From Microbacterium oleivorans (GTDB lineage Bacteria > Actinomycetota > Actinomycetes > Actinomycetales > Microbacteriaceae): 64,000 bases of DNA. The notes under the pieces are model-generated. The model had not been told where the DNA came from, ran no database searches, and saw only the letters and a list, made by a program, of their open reading frames with translations. The position numbers and the translations under genes were made by a program. The stretch is taken from the NCBI RefSeq assembly GCF_001691565.1, contig NZ_MAYO01000003.1, positions 682,001 through 746,000 of the forward strand, read 5' to 3'. Positions 19,133 through 30,072 of the stretch are shown here, piece after piece. Position 1 is the first letter of the stretch; each line of letters begins with the position of its first letter.

Positions 19133-20241
19133 GCACCCCCACTGAGGACTTGTCCGCCGCCGGCGTCAGCATCTGGCTCGACGACCTTTCGCGGTCGCGC
19201 ATCGACACCGGGAACCTCGCTCAGCTGATCGAGACCCGCGACGTCGTGGGCGTCACGACCAACCCGTCGATCTTCCAGGCTGCCATCGGCAACAAGGAGG
19301 ACGACTCCTACGACGCGCCTCTCCAGGCGCTCGCGGGCAAGGGTGCGGACGTCGACACGGCGATCTTCGAGATCACCACCACCGACGTGCGCGACGCCGC
19401 GGATATCTTCCGTCCCGTGTTCGACCGCACGGACGGCGTCGACGGTCGGGTGTCGATCGAGGTCTCCCCCGATCTCGCACACGACACCGACGCGACCGTC
19501 GCGCAGGCCAAGGAGCTGTGGGCCAAGGTCGACCGCCCCAACGCCCTCATCAAGATCCCCGCAACCCTCGCCGGTCTGCCTGCGATCAGCGCCGTGCTGG
19601 CCGAGGGGATCTCCGTCAACGTGACGCTCATCTTCAGCCTCGAGCGCTACGCCGCCGTGATGGACGCCTACCTCGACGGCGTCCGCCGGGCCAAGCAGAA
19701 CGGTCACGACATCTCGACCCTCCACTCGGTCGCCTCGTTCTTCGTGTCGCGCGTGGACACCGAGGTCGACAAGCGCCTCGAGGCGGTCGGAACCGACGCG
19801 GCAGCCGCGCTGAAGGGCAAGGCGGGCATCGCGAACGCACGTCTCGCCTACGAGCTGTTCGAGAAGCGGTTCGCGGAGTCGGACGCTGCGGAACTGATCG
19901 CCGCCGGCGCGAACGTACAGCGCCCCCTGTGGGCATCGACCGGCGTCAAGGATCCCGCGCTCCCCGACACCCTCTACGTGACCGAACTGGTCGCCCCGGG
20001 TACGGTCAACACCATGCCCGAGAAGACGCTCGAGGCCACGTTCGACCACGCGAAGGTCACCGGCGACACGGTGACGGGTGCGTACGAGGACGCCCACCGC
20101 GTCTTCGACCAGCTGGCCGAGGCGGGCGTCGACCTGGTCGACGTCACTCAGGTGCTCGAGGATGAGGGTGTCGAGAAGTTCATCGTGTCCTGGCATGACC
20201 TGCAGAGCACGGTGCGCGCGGCCCTCGACAGCGCGCGCTGA
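19129..20241 (+). CDS. tal: Transaldolase
   Basis: 370 residues, the long actinobacterial transaldolase form. The Schiff-base lysine is Lys142 in ALIKIPAT. The early motif [10 protein letters not shown] and the later NVTLIFS follow the family pattern. Transfers dihydroxyacetone units between sedoheptulose 7-phosphate and glyceraldehyde 3-phosphate. ATG overlaps the tkt stop (ATGA); zwf starts 3 bases after the stop. Confidence 0.97.
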   Translation: MSTPTEDLSAAGVSIWLDDLSRSRIDTGNLAQLIETRDVVGVTTNPSIFQAAIGNKEDDSYDAPLQALAGKGADVDTAIFEITTTDVRDAADIFRPVFDRTDGVDGRVSIEVSPDLAHDTDATVAQAKELWAKVDRPNALIKIPATLAGLPAISAVLAEGISVNVTLIFSLERYAAVMDAYLDGVRRAKQNGHDISTLHSVASFFVSRVDTEVDKRLEAVGTDAAAALKGKAGIANARLAYELFEKRFAESDAAELIAAGANVQRPLWASTGVKDPALPDTLYVTELVAPGTVNTMPEKTLEATFDHAKVTGDTVTGAYEDAHRVFDQLAEAGVDLVDVTQVLEDEGVEKFIVSWHDLQSTVRAALDSAR

Positions 20242-20244
20242 GCG

Positions 20245-21792
20245 ATGGTTGTGGAGATCTCGCGGGGGACCAACCCCCTCCGCGACCCCGACGATCGTCG
20301 GCTCAACCGCATCGCGGGACCGAGTGCGCTCGTGATCTTCGGCGTGACGGGTGACCTGTCACGCAAGAAGCTCATGCCTGCCGTGTACGACCTCGCCAAC
20401 CGCGGGCTTCTCCCGCCCGGTTTCGCACTGGTCGGGTTCGCCCGACGCGACTGGGAGGACCAGGACTTCGCCAAGGTGGTCTACGAGGCGGTGCGCCAGC
20501 ACGCTCGGACGCCGTTCCGCGAGGAGACCTGGAACCAGCTGCTGCAGGGCATCCGGTTCGTCCAGGGCGAGTTCGACGACCCGTCGTCCTTCAGCCGTCT
20601 CCGTGAGACGGTCGAGAAGCTCGACACCGAGCGCGGCACGATGGGCAACCACGCCTTCTACCTCTCGATCCCTCCGAAGGACTTCCCCGTCGTCGCGCGA
20701 CAGTTGCGCGATTCGGGCCTCGTCGACGAGCACGCGGACGGCGACACGTGGCGTCGCGTGGTCATCGAGAAGCCGTTCGGCAGCGACCTGCAGACCGCGC
20801 GGGAGCTGAACGAGGCCCTCGAAGTCGCGTTCCCCGCCGACGCGATCTTCCGGATCGATCACTACCTCGGCAAGGAGACGGTCCAGAACATCCTGGCGCT
20901 GCGCTTCGCCAACGAGCTGTACGAGCCGCTGTGGAACGCCAACTACGTCGACCACGTGCAGATCACCATGGCCGAGGACATCGGCGTGGGCGGCCGTGCG
21001 GGCTACTACGACGGGATCGGCGCCGCCCGCGACGTCATCCAGAACCACCTGCTGCAGCTCCTCGCCCTCACCGCGATGGAGGAACCCATCTCGCTCGACG
21101 CGGAGCACCTGCGCGCCGAGAAAGAGAAGGTGCTCGCCGCGGTCACGCTGCCCGAGGACCTCTCGACGGCAACGGCTCGCGGACAGTACGCCGGCGGGTG
21201 GCAGGGCGGGGAGGACGTCACCGCCTTCCTCGACGAAGACGGCATGGACCCGCAGTCGCGCACCGAGACGTACGCCGCCATCAAGCTGGAGATCGCCACG
21301 CGCAGGTGGAACGGTGTGCCGTTCTACCTGCGGACCGGCAAACGCCTGGGCCGCCGCGTGACCGAGATCGCTGTCGTCTTCAAGCACACTCCTCCCCTGC
21401 TGTTCCTGCGCTCGCAGGCGCTGCAGCTGGGGCAGAACGCGCTCGTCATCCGCATCCAGCCCGATGAGGGCGTGACGCTGCGGTTCGGCTCCAAGGTGCC
21501 CGGTGCCGGCAATGAGGTCCGCGACGTGACCATGGACTTCGGCTACGGCCACGCGTTCACCGAATCGAGCCCCGAGGCCTACGAGCGACTCATCCTCGAC
21601 GTCCTCCTCGGCGATCCGCCGCTGTTCCCCCGGCACGAGGAAGTCGAGCTGTCCTGGCGCATCCTCGATCCGGTCGAACAGTACTGGGCGGAGCAGGACG
21701 AGCCGCTCGAACAGTACTCCCCGGGCTCCTGGGGTCCCCCGTCCGCCGATGAGCTCTTGGCCCGCGACGGCCGCGTCTGGAGGCGTCCATGA
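20245..21792 (+). CDS. zwf: Glucose-6-phosphate dehydrogenase
   Basis: 515 residues. NADP-binding GVTGDLSRKK near residues 34-43 and the substrate/catalytic motif RIDHYLGKE near 205-213. First oxidative step of the pentose-phosphate pathway. The ATG at 20245 has little ribosome-binding sequence, and the in-frame GTG at 20251 is a possible alternative, changing only two residues. Coupled to opcA through an ATGA overlap, which fits OpcA being its activator. Confidence 0.97.
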   Translation: MVVEISRGTNPLRDPDDRRLNRIAGPSALVIFGVTGDLSRKKLMPAVYDLANRGLLPPGFALVGFARRDWEDQDFAKVVYEAVRQHARTPFREETWNQLLQGIRFVQGEFDDPSSFSRLRETVEKLDTERGTMGNHAFYLSIPPKDFPVVARQLRDSGLVDEHADGDTWRRVVIEKPFGSDLQTARELNEALEVAFPADAIFRIDHYLGKETVQNILALRFANELYEPLWNANYVDHVQITMAEDIGVGGRAGYYDGIGAARDVIQNHLLQLLALTAMEEPISLDAEHLRAEKEKVLAAVTLPEDLSTATARGQYAGGWQGGEDVTAFLDEDGMDPQSRTETYAAIKLEIATRRWNGVPFYLRTGKRLGRRVTEIAVVFKHTPPLLFLRSQALQLGQNALVIRIQPDEGVTLRFGSKVPGAGNEVRDVTMDFGYGHAFTESSPEAYERLILDVLLGDPPLFPRHEEVELSWRILDPVEQYWAEQDEPLEQYSPGSWGPPSADELLARDGRVWRRP

Positions 21793-22721
21793 TCGTCGAT
21801 CTGCCCGACACCACGGTGTCCACGATCGCGAAGAAGCTCGTGAGCGTGCGCGAAGAGGGCGGCGCCGTCGCCCTCGGACGCGTCCTCACCCTCGTGATCG
21901 TCTCGACAGGCGGCCTGGACGAGGAAGCGATCGATGCGGCGAATGCGGCATCCCGTGAACACCCGATGCGCGTCATCGTCCTCGTCGTCGAACCCGACGC
22001 TCCGACCGGACTGGACGCGCAGATCCGCGTCGGCGGCGACGCGGGCGCGAGCGAGGTCGTCGTGCTGCGTGCCCGTGGCGCGGCCGCCGGCAACCAGGAG
22101 AGCCTCATCAACGGGCTCCTCCTGCCCGACGCCCCTGTCGTCGCCTGGTGGCCGGATGACCCGCCCACCGACACCGCGCACTCCCCCATCGGTCGCATCG
22201 CGAAGCGACGCATCACGGATGCCTCGACGGAGCCGTTCTCGCCTGACCGTCTCGAGCAGCTCGGCTCCGGCTACGAGCCCGGCGACACCGACCTCGCTTG
22301 GACGCGTCTGACGCACTGGCGCGAGCAACTGGCCGCGGTCCTGGACCAGCCGCCGTTCGAGCCGGTGACGGCCGTCCGAGTGGTGGGTGCCGGCAGCTCG
22401 CCGTCCACGGGACTCCTGGCCGCGTGGCTGCGGCTGAAGCTCGACGTGGCCGTGGAGTGGCATTATACCGACGCAGAGGAATGGGCTCACGGCATCCGCT
22501 CCGTCACGCTGTCCCGCTCGTCCGGCGACATCGTCCTGGAGCGCACGAACGCGACGGATGCCACGCTCACGCAGCCGGGCCAGCCCACGCACGACATCGT
22601 GCTGCCGCGTCGATCGCTCCGCGAATGCCTGGCGGAGGAGCTGCGTCGCCTCGACCCGGACCTCTTGTATGGTCGAGTGATCACCGAAGGGTGGGAGCTC
22701 CTCGACCCTCCCACGAGGTAG
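21789..22721 (+). CDS. opcA: OpcA, glucose-6-phosphate dehydrogenase assembly protein
   Basis: 310 residues matching the actinobacterial OpcA family, with the conserved LPDAPVVAWWPDDPP segment near residues 115-130. OpcA promotes assembly or activation of glucose-6-phosphate dehydrogenase, and its start codon overlaps the zwf stop. No catalytic motif is expected. Ends 7 bases before pgl. Confidence 0.93.
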   Translation: MIVDLPDTTVSTIAKKLVSVREEGGAVALGRVLTLVIVSTGGLDEEAIDAANAASREHPMRVIVLVVEPDAPTGLDAQIRVGGDAGASEVVVLRARGAAAGNQESLINGLLLPDAPVVAWWPDDPPTDTAHSPIGRIAKRRITDASTEPFSPDRLEQLGSGYEPGDTDLAWTRLTHWREQLAAVLDQPPFEPVTAVRVVGAGSSPSTGLLAAWLRLKLDVAVEWHYTDAEEWAHGIRSVTLSRSSGDIVLERTNATDATLTQPGQPTHDIVLPRRSLRECLAEELRRLDPDLLYGRVITEGWELLDPPTR

Positions 22722-22728
22722 GAGTCGC

Positions 22729-23508
22729 ATGTCGGAGTTCCGCGCGGAGAAGCGCGTCGTCGTCAGCCCGGATGCCCGGGCCCTGGCCGAAGGTGTCGCG
22801 AGGCGCTTCTTCCAACGGATCTCGTCGCGTGCCGCCGAAGGGAAGACGACGCACGTCCTCCTGACCGGCGGCACCGCGGGCACCTCCGTCCTGCAGGCGG
22901 CGGGAGAGAGCCCCGCTCGGCACGACGTCGACTGGTCGAACGTGCACTTCTGGTGGGGCGACGAGAGGTTCGTGCCGGCGGATGACCCCGCCCGCAACGA
23001 GAACGCGGCGCGGGAGGCATTCCTCTCCCGCATCGACGTCCCGACCCGGAACGTCCACCCGATCGCCGCTGCCGGCACGGGCCGCAGCCACGACGAGGCA
23101 GCCGCCGACTACGCCTCGGAGCTCGCCGCACACGGTACCGCGGAGCAGGCGTGGCCGCGGTTCACCATCGCCTTCCTCGGCGTCGGTCCGGACGGCCACA
23201 TCGCCTCGCTCTTCCCCGATCGGGGCGAGATCGGCGACACCGAGAACTCCGTCCTCGCTGTGCGCGATTCGCCCGTCCCGCCGTCCGACCGCATCACGCT
23301 GACGCGCCCGGTCATCAACTCGTCGCGGCGCGTGTGGCTCGTCCTGCCCGGCACGGACAAGGCATCCGCTCTCGGACTCGCGCTCGCGGGTGCGAGTTAC
23401 CACTCCGTTCCAGCGGCTGGCGCGAAAGGCCGCAAGCAGACCGTGTTCTTCGTCGATGAGGCGGCCGCTCAGGGTGTACCGGAGGAACTGATAGACCCCG
23501 AGTTCTGA
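22729..23508 (+). CDS. pgl: 6-Phosphogluconolactonase
   Basis: 259 residues, DevB/Pgl type of the NagB-like sugar isomerase fold. Motifs LTGGTAGT near the N-terminus, WWGDERFVP (near 75-83), and GVGPDGHIASLFPD containing the catalytic histidine. Hydrolyses 6-phosphogluconolactone after Zwf. ATG preceded by TAGGAG. Last gene of the operon; the stop sits inside the terminator hairpin. Confidence 0.96.
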   Translation: MSEFRAEKRVVVSPDARALAEGVARRFFQRISSRAAEGKTTHVLLTGGTAGTSVLQAAGESPARHDVDWSNVHFWWGDERFVPADDPARNENAAREAFLSRIDVPTRNVHPIAAAGTGRSHDEAAADYASELAAHGTAEQAWPRFTIAFLGVGPDGHIASLFPDRGEIGDTENSVLAVRDSPVPPSDRITLTRPVINSSRRVWLVLPGTDKASALGLALAGASYHSVPAAGAKGRKQTVFFVDEAAAQGVPEELIDPEF

Positions 23509-23522
23509 AAGAACCCGGGGTC
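23494..23522. terminator. Terminator at the pgl/rbpA convergence
   Basis: GACCCCGAGTTCT and AGAACCCGGGGTC form a 13-bp stem with one G-T pair and a 3-base loop. It overlaps the pgl stop and lies just past the rbpA stop on the other strand, so it can serve both. Confidence 0.75.
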
Positions 23523-23543
23523 TGTCGAAGAGTCGAGTGAGGC

Positions 23544-23900
23544 TCAGTCCTGGCCGCGCCGCTCCCGAAGCTGCTGGAGCGCGTCGCCGAGGATCGACTC
23601 GGCTTCCTCGTCCGTCCGTCGCTCCTTCACATAGGCGAGGTGCGTCTTGTAGGGCTCCGTCTTCGCGACCGCAGGCGGGTTCGCCTTGTCGCGGCCGGCG
23701 GGGAGACCGGAGTGAGGCGAATCGATCGTCTCGGGGATCTCCTCCTCGGCGATCCCGGCGGCGAAGTAGCGCACCGTCTCGTTGCCGAGCGCGTCCCAGT
23801 AGGACACCGCCACGCGGTCGGCGTGGTGGCCGTGATCCTGCTCCCCCATGGGACCGGCGCCGACGCGCGTGCCCCGGATAGCGTTTCCCCCGGTTGCCAT
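23544..23900 (-). CDS. rbpA: RbpA, RNA polymerase-binding protein
   Basis: 118 residues matching actinobacterial RbpA: basic N-terminal tail beginning MATGGNAIRGTRVG, a central core (VSYWDALGNETVRYFA), and a C-terminal sigma-interacting helix region. RbpA binds RNA polymerase and group 1/2 sigma factors and stabilises the open promoter complex. The core lacks the zinc-binding cysteines found in some family members; the region where they would lie reads WDALGNETVRYFA, as in several actinobacteria. ATG overlaps the secG stop (TGATG). Confidence 0.94.
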   Translation of the reverse strand: MATGGNAIRGTRVGAGPMGEQDHGHHADRVAVSYWDALGNETVRYFAAGIAEEEIPETIDSPHSGLPAGRDKANPPAVAKTEPYKTHLAYVKERRTDEEAESILGDALQQLRERRGQD

Positions 23901-24148
23901 CAGATGCTCTGGAACTTGGTGATGAGCCCGAGCGCCACGATGGCGACGAACCAGATGAGCGCCAGCACCACGGTGAAGCGGTTGAGGTTGCGCTCGGCCA
24001 GGCCCGAGGAGCCCATGGCGGAGCTCATGCCGCCTCCGAACATGTCGGAGAGGCCGCCGCCGCGTCCCTTGTGCAGGAGGATCAGAAGCGTGAGCAGGAG
24101 GCTGGTGATTCCCAGCAGCACCTGCAGCACAAGCTGGAGGATGTCCAC
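23900..24148 (-). CDS. secG: SecG, preprotein translocase subunit
   Basis: 82 residues with two membrane helices (about 3-23 and 56-78) joined by a Gly/Met/Ser-rich loop containing HKGRGGGLSDMFGGG, the SecG signature. Auxiliary subunit of the SecYEG channel. Lies downstream of tpiA as in most actinobacteria, but a hairpin separates the two, so it may have its own promoter. Coupled to rbpA. Confidence 0.95.
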   Translation of the reverse strand: MDILQLVLQVLLGITSLLLTLLILLHKGRGGGLSDMFGGGMSSAMGSSGLAERNLNRFTVVLALIWFVAIVALGLITKFQSI

Positions 24149-24195
24149 AGTCGTTGAAAGCCTTTCGGGTCGCCGAGTGACTCAGCGTTCGCACG

Positions 24196-24201
24196 AGTAT
24201 A
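24196..24201 (-). promoter_or_regulatory. Candidate -10 element for secG-rbpA
   Basis: Minus strand TATACT, about 48 bases upstream of the secG ATG and just after the tpiA terminator. No good -35 is visible at 16-18 bases. Confidence 0.35.
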
Positions 24202-24207
24202 CCGGCT

Positions 24208-24241
24208 GAGCGGTGCGACGCCGTGAGGCGCCGCACCGCTC
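24208..24241 (-). terminator. Terminator of the gap-pgk-tpiA transcript
   Basis: GAGCGGTGCG pairs with CGCACCGCTC; one mismatch, then CGCC/GGCG closes a GTGA tetraloop. It begins 5 bases after the tpiA stop and precedes secG on the same strand. Confidence 0.75.
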
Positions 24242-24245
24242 GAGC

Positions 24246-25037
24246 TCATACGCCGACGTGCTTCTGGTATCGGATGATCGCGGCGAACTCGTCCGCCAAG
24301 AGGCTCGCGCCGCCGACGAGGGCGCCGTCGACGTCGGGCTCGCGCATGAAGCTCGCGATGTTGCCGGACTTCACCGATCCGCCGTACAGGATGCGGGTGC
24401 GCTCGGCAGCGGTCTCCCCCAGCGACTCCGCGACCACAGTACGCAGCGCCGCGCAGACCTCCTGAGCCTGCTCGGGCGACGCGACCTGACCGGTCCCGAT
24501 GGCCCACACGGGCTCGTAGGCGACGACGACGTCCGCGTCGGAGGCCACACCTTCGAGAGCGGCACGCAACTGCGCGACGGACACGGCCGTGGGGCCGGAC
24601 TCCTCGCGCTGCTCGAGTGTCTCGCCGACGCAGATCACCGGAACGAGGCCGTGCCGCAGCGCGGCCTGGACCTTGCCGGCGACGACCTGGTCGGACTCCG
24701 CGTGGTACTCACGACGCTCGGAGTGACCGATGATCACGTAGCTGACATCGAGCTTCTTGAGGAACGCGCCGGAGACCTCACCGGTGTAGGCGCCGGAGTC
24801 CTTCGTCGACACGTCCTGCGCACCCAGGGCGAACGGGATCTTGTCGGCGTCGATGAGGGTCTGCACCGTGCGGATGTCGGTGAACGGCGGGAACACGGCG
24901 ACCTCGACCGAGTCGGTCTCGTGCGCGGCATCCTTCAGCGTCCAGTGCAGCTTCTGGACGAAGGCGACCGCCTGCAGGTGGTCGAGGTTCATCTTCCAGT
25001 TGCCGGCGATGAGCGGGGTGCGGGTCACGCTTCCCAT
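24246..25037 (-). CDS. tpiA: Triosephosphate isomerase
   Basis: 263 residues. NWKMN near residue 13, the histidine region GHSERR, the catalytic glutamate in [11 protein letters not shown], and the phosphate loop GGSVKSGN. Interconverts glyceraldehyde 3-phosphate and dihydroxyacetone phosphate. I chose the ATG at 25037, which has GGAG eight bases upstream and overlaps pgk by 13 bases. The GTG at 25028, overlapping the pgk stop as GTGA, is a real alternative. Confidence 0.96.
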   Translation of the reverse strand: MGSVTRTPLIAGNWKMNLDHLQAVAFVQKLHWTLKDAAHETDSVEVAVFPPFTDIRTVQTLIDADKIPFALGAQDVSTKDSGAYTGEVSGAFLKKLDVSYVIIGHSERREYHAESDQVVAGKVQAALRHGLVPVICVGETLEQREESGPTAVSVAQLRAALEGVASDADVVVAYEPVWAIGTGQVASPEQAQEVCAALRTVVAESLGETAAERTRILYGGSVKSGNIASFMREPDVDGALVGGASLLADEFAAIIRYQKHVGV

Positions 25038-26242
25038 CCGAGGATCTCCAATCCGGGGAGCTTCTTGCCCTCGAGGAACTCGAGGCTGGCTCCACCACCG
25101 GTGGAGATGTGGCCGAAGGCGTCGTCGGTGAAGCCCAGCTGACGCACGGCGGCCGCTGAGTCGCCGCCCCCGACGACGGACAGACCGTCGACCTCGGTGA
25201 GGGCTTGCGCGACGGTCTTCGTCCCCGCGGCGAAGGCTGCCATCTCGAACACGCCCATGGGCCCGTTCCAGAAGACCGTCTTCGCCCCGCGGATCGCGTC
25301 GGCGAACAGCTCGGCCGTCTTCGGTCCGATGTCGAGGCCCATGCCGTCCGCACCGAAATCGGTGTCTTCGAGGGCATCGGCGGATGCCACGACGTGGTCC
25401 GCGTCGGCTGCGAAACCGGACGCCATCACGGCATCGACCGGAAGGATCAGTTCGACGCCGCGCTCGCGCGCCGTCTCCATGTATCCGCGGACGGTGTCGA
25501 GCTGGTCGACCTCGAGGAGGCTCTTGCCGACCTTGTGGCCCTGGGCCGCGAGGAAGGTGAAGAGCATGCCGCCACCGACGAGGATCTTGTCCACGCGCGG
25601 CAGGAGGTGCTCGATGACACCGAGCTTGTCACTGACCTTGGAACCGCCCAGGACGACCGCGTACGGACGCTCGGGACGCTCGGTGAGGCGATCGAGGACG
25701 TCGACCTCCTTCTCGATCAGGAGGCCGGCAGCCGATGGGAGGAGCTCCGCGAGGTCGTAGACCGACGCCTGCTTGCGGTGAACGACACCGAACCCGTCGG
25801 AGACGAGCGCATCGCCGTGCGCCGCGAGCTGCTCGGCGAAGCCACGACGCGTCGCGTCGTCCTTCGCCGTCTCGCCGGCGTCGAAGCGGAGGTTCTCGAG
25901 CACGGCGACCTGGCCGGCCTCGAGGCCCGCGACGACATCACGGGCCGAGTCGCCCACGGTGTCGGTGGCGAAAGCGACGTCCTGACCCAACAGCTCGGAC
26001 AGTCGCGTCGCGACGGGCGCGAGGCTGTACTTCGCGTCAGGCGCCCCGTCCGGACGACCGAGGTGGGAGACCGCGATGACGCGCGCCCCCTGCTCGACCA
26101 ACGCACGGAGCGTGGGGATGGCCGCACGCACGCGGCCATCGTCCGTGATGACGCCGTCCTTCAGGGGGACGTTGAAGTCAACACGGACGATGACGCGCTT
26201 GCCTGCGAGCGAACCCAGCGAATCGAGGGTGCGCAGAGCCAT
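25025..26242 (-). CDS. pgk: Phosphoglycerate kinase
   Basis: 405 residues. The N-terminal substrate-binding motif RVDFNVPL sits near residues 20-27, SHLGRPDG near 59-66, and the C-terminal nucleotide-binding GGGDSAAAV near 370. Generates ATP from 1,3-bisphosphoglycerate. ATG at 26240-26242, two bases after the gap stop. Middle gene of gap-pgk-tpiA. Confidence 0.97.
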   Translation of the reverse strand: MALRTLDSLGSLAGKRVIVRVDFNVPLKDGVITDDGRVRAAIPTLRALVEQGARVIAVSHLGRPDGAPDAKYSLAPVATRLSELLGQDVAFATDTVGDSARDVVAGLEAGQVAVLENLRFDAGETAKDDATRRGFAEQLAAHGDALVSDGFGVVHRKQASVYDLAELLPSAAGLLIEKEVDVLDRLTERPERPYAVVLGGSKVSDKLGVIEHLLPRVDKILVGGGMLFTFLAAQGHKVGKSLLEVDQLDTVRGYMETARERGVELILPVDAVMASGFAADADHVVASADALEDTDFGADGMGLDIGPKTAELFADAIRGAKTVFWNGPMGVFEMAAFAAGTKTVAQALTEVDGLSVVGGGDSAAAVRQLGFTDDAFGHISTGGGASLEFLEGKKLPGLEILGWEA

Positions 26243-26244
26243 CG

Positions 26245-28019
<1,775 letters not shown>

Positions 28020-28132
28020 GTCCTCTTCCTTCTGTCGGTGCCGCGCACGCGGCGCGGCCGGTCGGATTCATCCTATTGAGGACCAACTCACCGGGCACCC
28101 GGTTGCTTCCCGGGAAGAGGGGATGTATCCCG

Positions 28133-29110
28133 TCAGTCCTCGAGACCGGCGGGGACGGCTGACTCCGTGTCAGGGATCCCGTCCTGCGCGGCCTTCTTAT
28201 CCGCCATCGCGAGGAGACGGCGGATGCGGCCCGCGACGGCATCCTTCGTCAGCGGCGGATCGGCGTGGTGCCCGAGCTCGTCGAGGCTCGCATCCCGGTG
28301 CGCGAGGCGGAGGTCGCCGGCCTGCTTGAGGTGGTCGGGGACGGTGTCCCCGAGGATCTCGAGCGCGCGCTCCACACGCGCGCAGGCAGCGACGGCGGCC
28401 TGCGCGGACCGGCGCAGGTTGGCGTCGTCGAAGTTGACGAGGCGGTTCACCCCCGCGCGCACCTCCCGACGCTGACGCATCTCCTCCCACGCGGCGGCGG
28501 TCTTCTGCGCGCCCATCATGAGCAGCGTGGCGCGGATCGCCTCGCCGTCACGGACGACGACGCGAGGCACCCCGCGCACTTCGCGGGCCTTCGCGGCGAT
28601 ACCGAGGCGGTGTGCGGCGCCGACGAGTGCCATCGCCGCCTCGCCGGAGGGACATGCCACCTCGAGTGCTGCGGAGCGGCCGGGGTCCGACAGGGTCCCG
28701 GCGGCGAGGAACGCCCCGCGCCACACGGCGGCGAGATCCGGGCGCGCTCCGGTGGTCAGCTTGTTGGGAAGACCGCGGACAGGACGGCGACGGTTGTCGA
28801 GCAGACCGGTCTGCCGAGCGAGGGTCTCACCGCCCTCGATGACGCGAACGGCGACGAGATTGGCAGCGCGTCCGCCCGAGGACTGCACGTGAGCCAGTTC
28901 CGGACGGACACCGTAGATCTCGACGAGGTCGCGGGCGACGCGGCGGGCCAGGATGTCGGTCTCGACCTCCGCCTCGACGGCTACCCGACCCGCGATGGAG
29001 TGGAGCCCTCCCGAGAACCGGAGGATCGTGGTCAGCTCTGCGACGCGCGCCGTGGGCCGGGGATCACGGACCGAGGTGAGTTCCGTCTTCACGTCAGCAG
29101 TCAGCGGCAC
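28133..29110 (-). CDS. whiA: WhiA, sporulation/division transcriptional regulator family
   Basis: 325 residues. The N-terminal half is the degenerate LAGLIDADG homing-endonuclease-like fold ([15 protein letters not shown] near 130-145). The C-terminal helix-turn-helix contains [14 protein letters not shown] and [17 protein letters not shown]. WhiA is a DNA-binding protein conserved even in non-sporulating actinobacteria and linked to cell division. ATG start, 56 bases after rapZ. The YvcK gene usually found between rapZ and whiA is absent. Confidence 0.95.
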   Translation of the reverse strand: MPLTADVKTELTSVRDPRPTARVAELTTILRFSGGLHSIAGRVAVEAEVETDILARRVARDLVEIYGVRPELAHVQSSGGRAANLVAVRVIEGGETLARQTGLLDNRRRPVRGLPNKLTTGARPDLAAVWRGAFLAAGTLSDPGRSAALEVACPSGEAAMALVGAAHRLGIAAKAREVRGVPRVVVRDGEAIRATLLMMGAQKTAAAWEEMRQRREVRAGVNRLVNFDDANLRRSAQAAVAACARVERALEILGDTVPDHLKQAGDLRLAHRDASLDELGHHADPPLTKDAVAGRIRRLLAMADKKAAQDGIPDTESAVPAGLED

Positions 29111-29166
29111 GGCGATCCTTCGGTGGGGGCGATCGGGGACAAAGGATCAGCTTACTCGCGCACCGG

Positions 29167-30039
29167 TCACTCGCGACCCAGGTCGCGGTGCGTGACCCTC
29201 ACCGCGACGCCGGATTCCGCGGCCAGACGCTCGCCGAGCTCGATCGCCGTGACCACTGATCGGTGCTTGCCGCCGGTGCAGCCGATCGCGACAACCGAGT
29301 GTCGCTTGTTCTCACGCTGGTACCCCTGCAGAACGGGATGGAGAGCCGCCGCATAGGTATCGATGAATTCGCGAGCGCCCTCCTGCTCGAGAACGAAGTC
29401 GCGGACGGCGTCATCCTCCCCCGTCAGGGCGCGCAGGGACGGGTCCCAGTACGGATTCGGCAGGAAGCGCATGTCCGCCACGAGGTCGACGTCGGGGGGA
29501 AGGCCGTACTTGAAGCCGAAGCTCATCACCGAGACCGTGTGACGGGCGTCGCCGTCCGCGCTGAACAGGTCGACGATCCGGTTCGCCAGCTGATGGATGT
29601 TGAGCGCACTCGTATCGACGATGACGTCGGCGGCCTCCCGGATCGCCGCGACCCGCTCGCGCTCGCGTCGGATGCCGTCGAGGATCGTCCCCTCCCCCTG
29701 CAGGGGATGCGGGCGCCGTACGGCCTCGAAGCGGCGCACGAGCACCTCATCGGCGGCATCCAGGAACAGGACACGCAGCTGACGTCCGTCCCGAAGCGAA
29801 CGTGTCACCGACGGGAGCTCGCCGAACAGCTGGCGCCCGCGGACGTCCACGACGGCGGCCACCTTCGGAAGGGCGTCTGCCGCGAGAGCCGTCAAGTCGA
29901 GAAGGTGCGACAGCATCTGCGGCGGAAGGTTGTCGACGACGTACCAGTCGAGATCCTCGAGAGCGTTCGCCGCGGTCGTCCGGCCGGCGCCGGACATGCC
30001 CGTGACGATCAGGACCTCGCCTGCCGTCTGGCCGTCCAT
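29167..30039 (-). CDS. rapZ: RapZ/YvcJ family nucleotide-binding protein
   Basis: 290 residues. P-loop GMSGAGRTT near residues 14-22, with Arg at the usual Walker Lys (common in actinobacterial members), the DNLPP motif near 38-42 and the C-terminal [10 protein letters not shown] signature. ATPase/GTPase family; in E. coli it adapts RNase E to small RNAs, but the actinobacterial role is unclear. I chose the ATG at 30037-30039 with GGAG five bases upstream; a GTG six codons earlier is possible. Lies between uvrC and whiA in one run of co-directional genes. Confidence 0.93.
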   Translation of the reverse strand: MDGQTAGEVLIVTGMSGAGRTTAANALEDLDWYVVDNLPPQMLSHLLDLTALAADALPKVAAVVDVRGRQLFGELPSVTRSLRDGRQLRVLFLDAADEVLVRRFEAVRRPHPLQGEGTILDGIRRERERVAAIREAADVIVDTSALNIHQLANRIVDLFSADGDARHTVSVMSFGFKYGLPPDVDLVADMRFLPNPYWDPSLRALTGEDDAVRDFVLEQEGAREFIDTYAAALHPVLQGYQRENKRHSVVAIGCTGGKHRSVVTAIELGERLAAESGVAVRVTHRDLGRE

Positions 30040-30072
30040 TCCTGCTCCGCCCTTCACGCGTGTGGACTCAGC

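Noticed and set aside
28090..28116. Two small palindromes (ACCGGG-CA-CCCGGT and TTCCCGGGAA) after whiA as a terminator
   Set aside because: The stems are only 5-6 bp without a T run, so I did not call them.
29995..30000. Lys-to-Arg change in the P-loop of RapZ as a possible inactivating mutation
   Set aside because: GMSGAGR is the usual form in actinobacterial RapZ proteins, so it is not evidence of loss of function.
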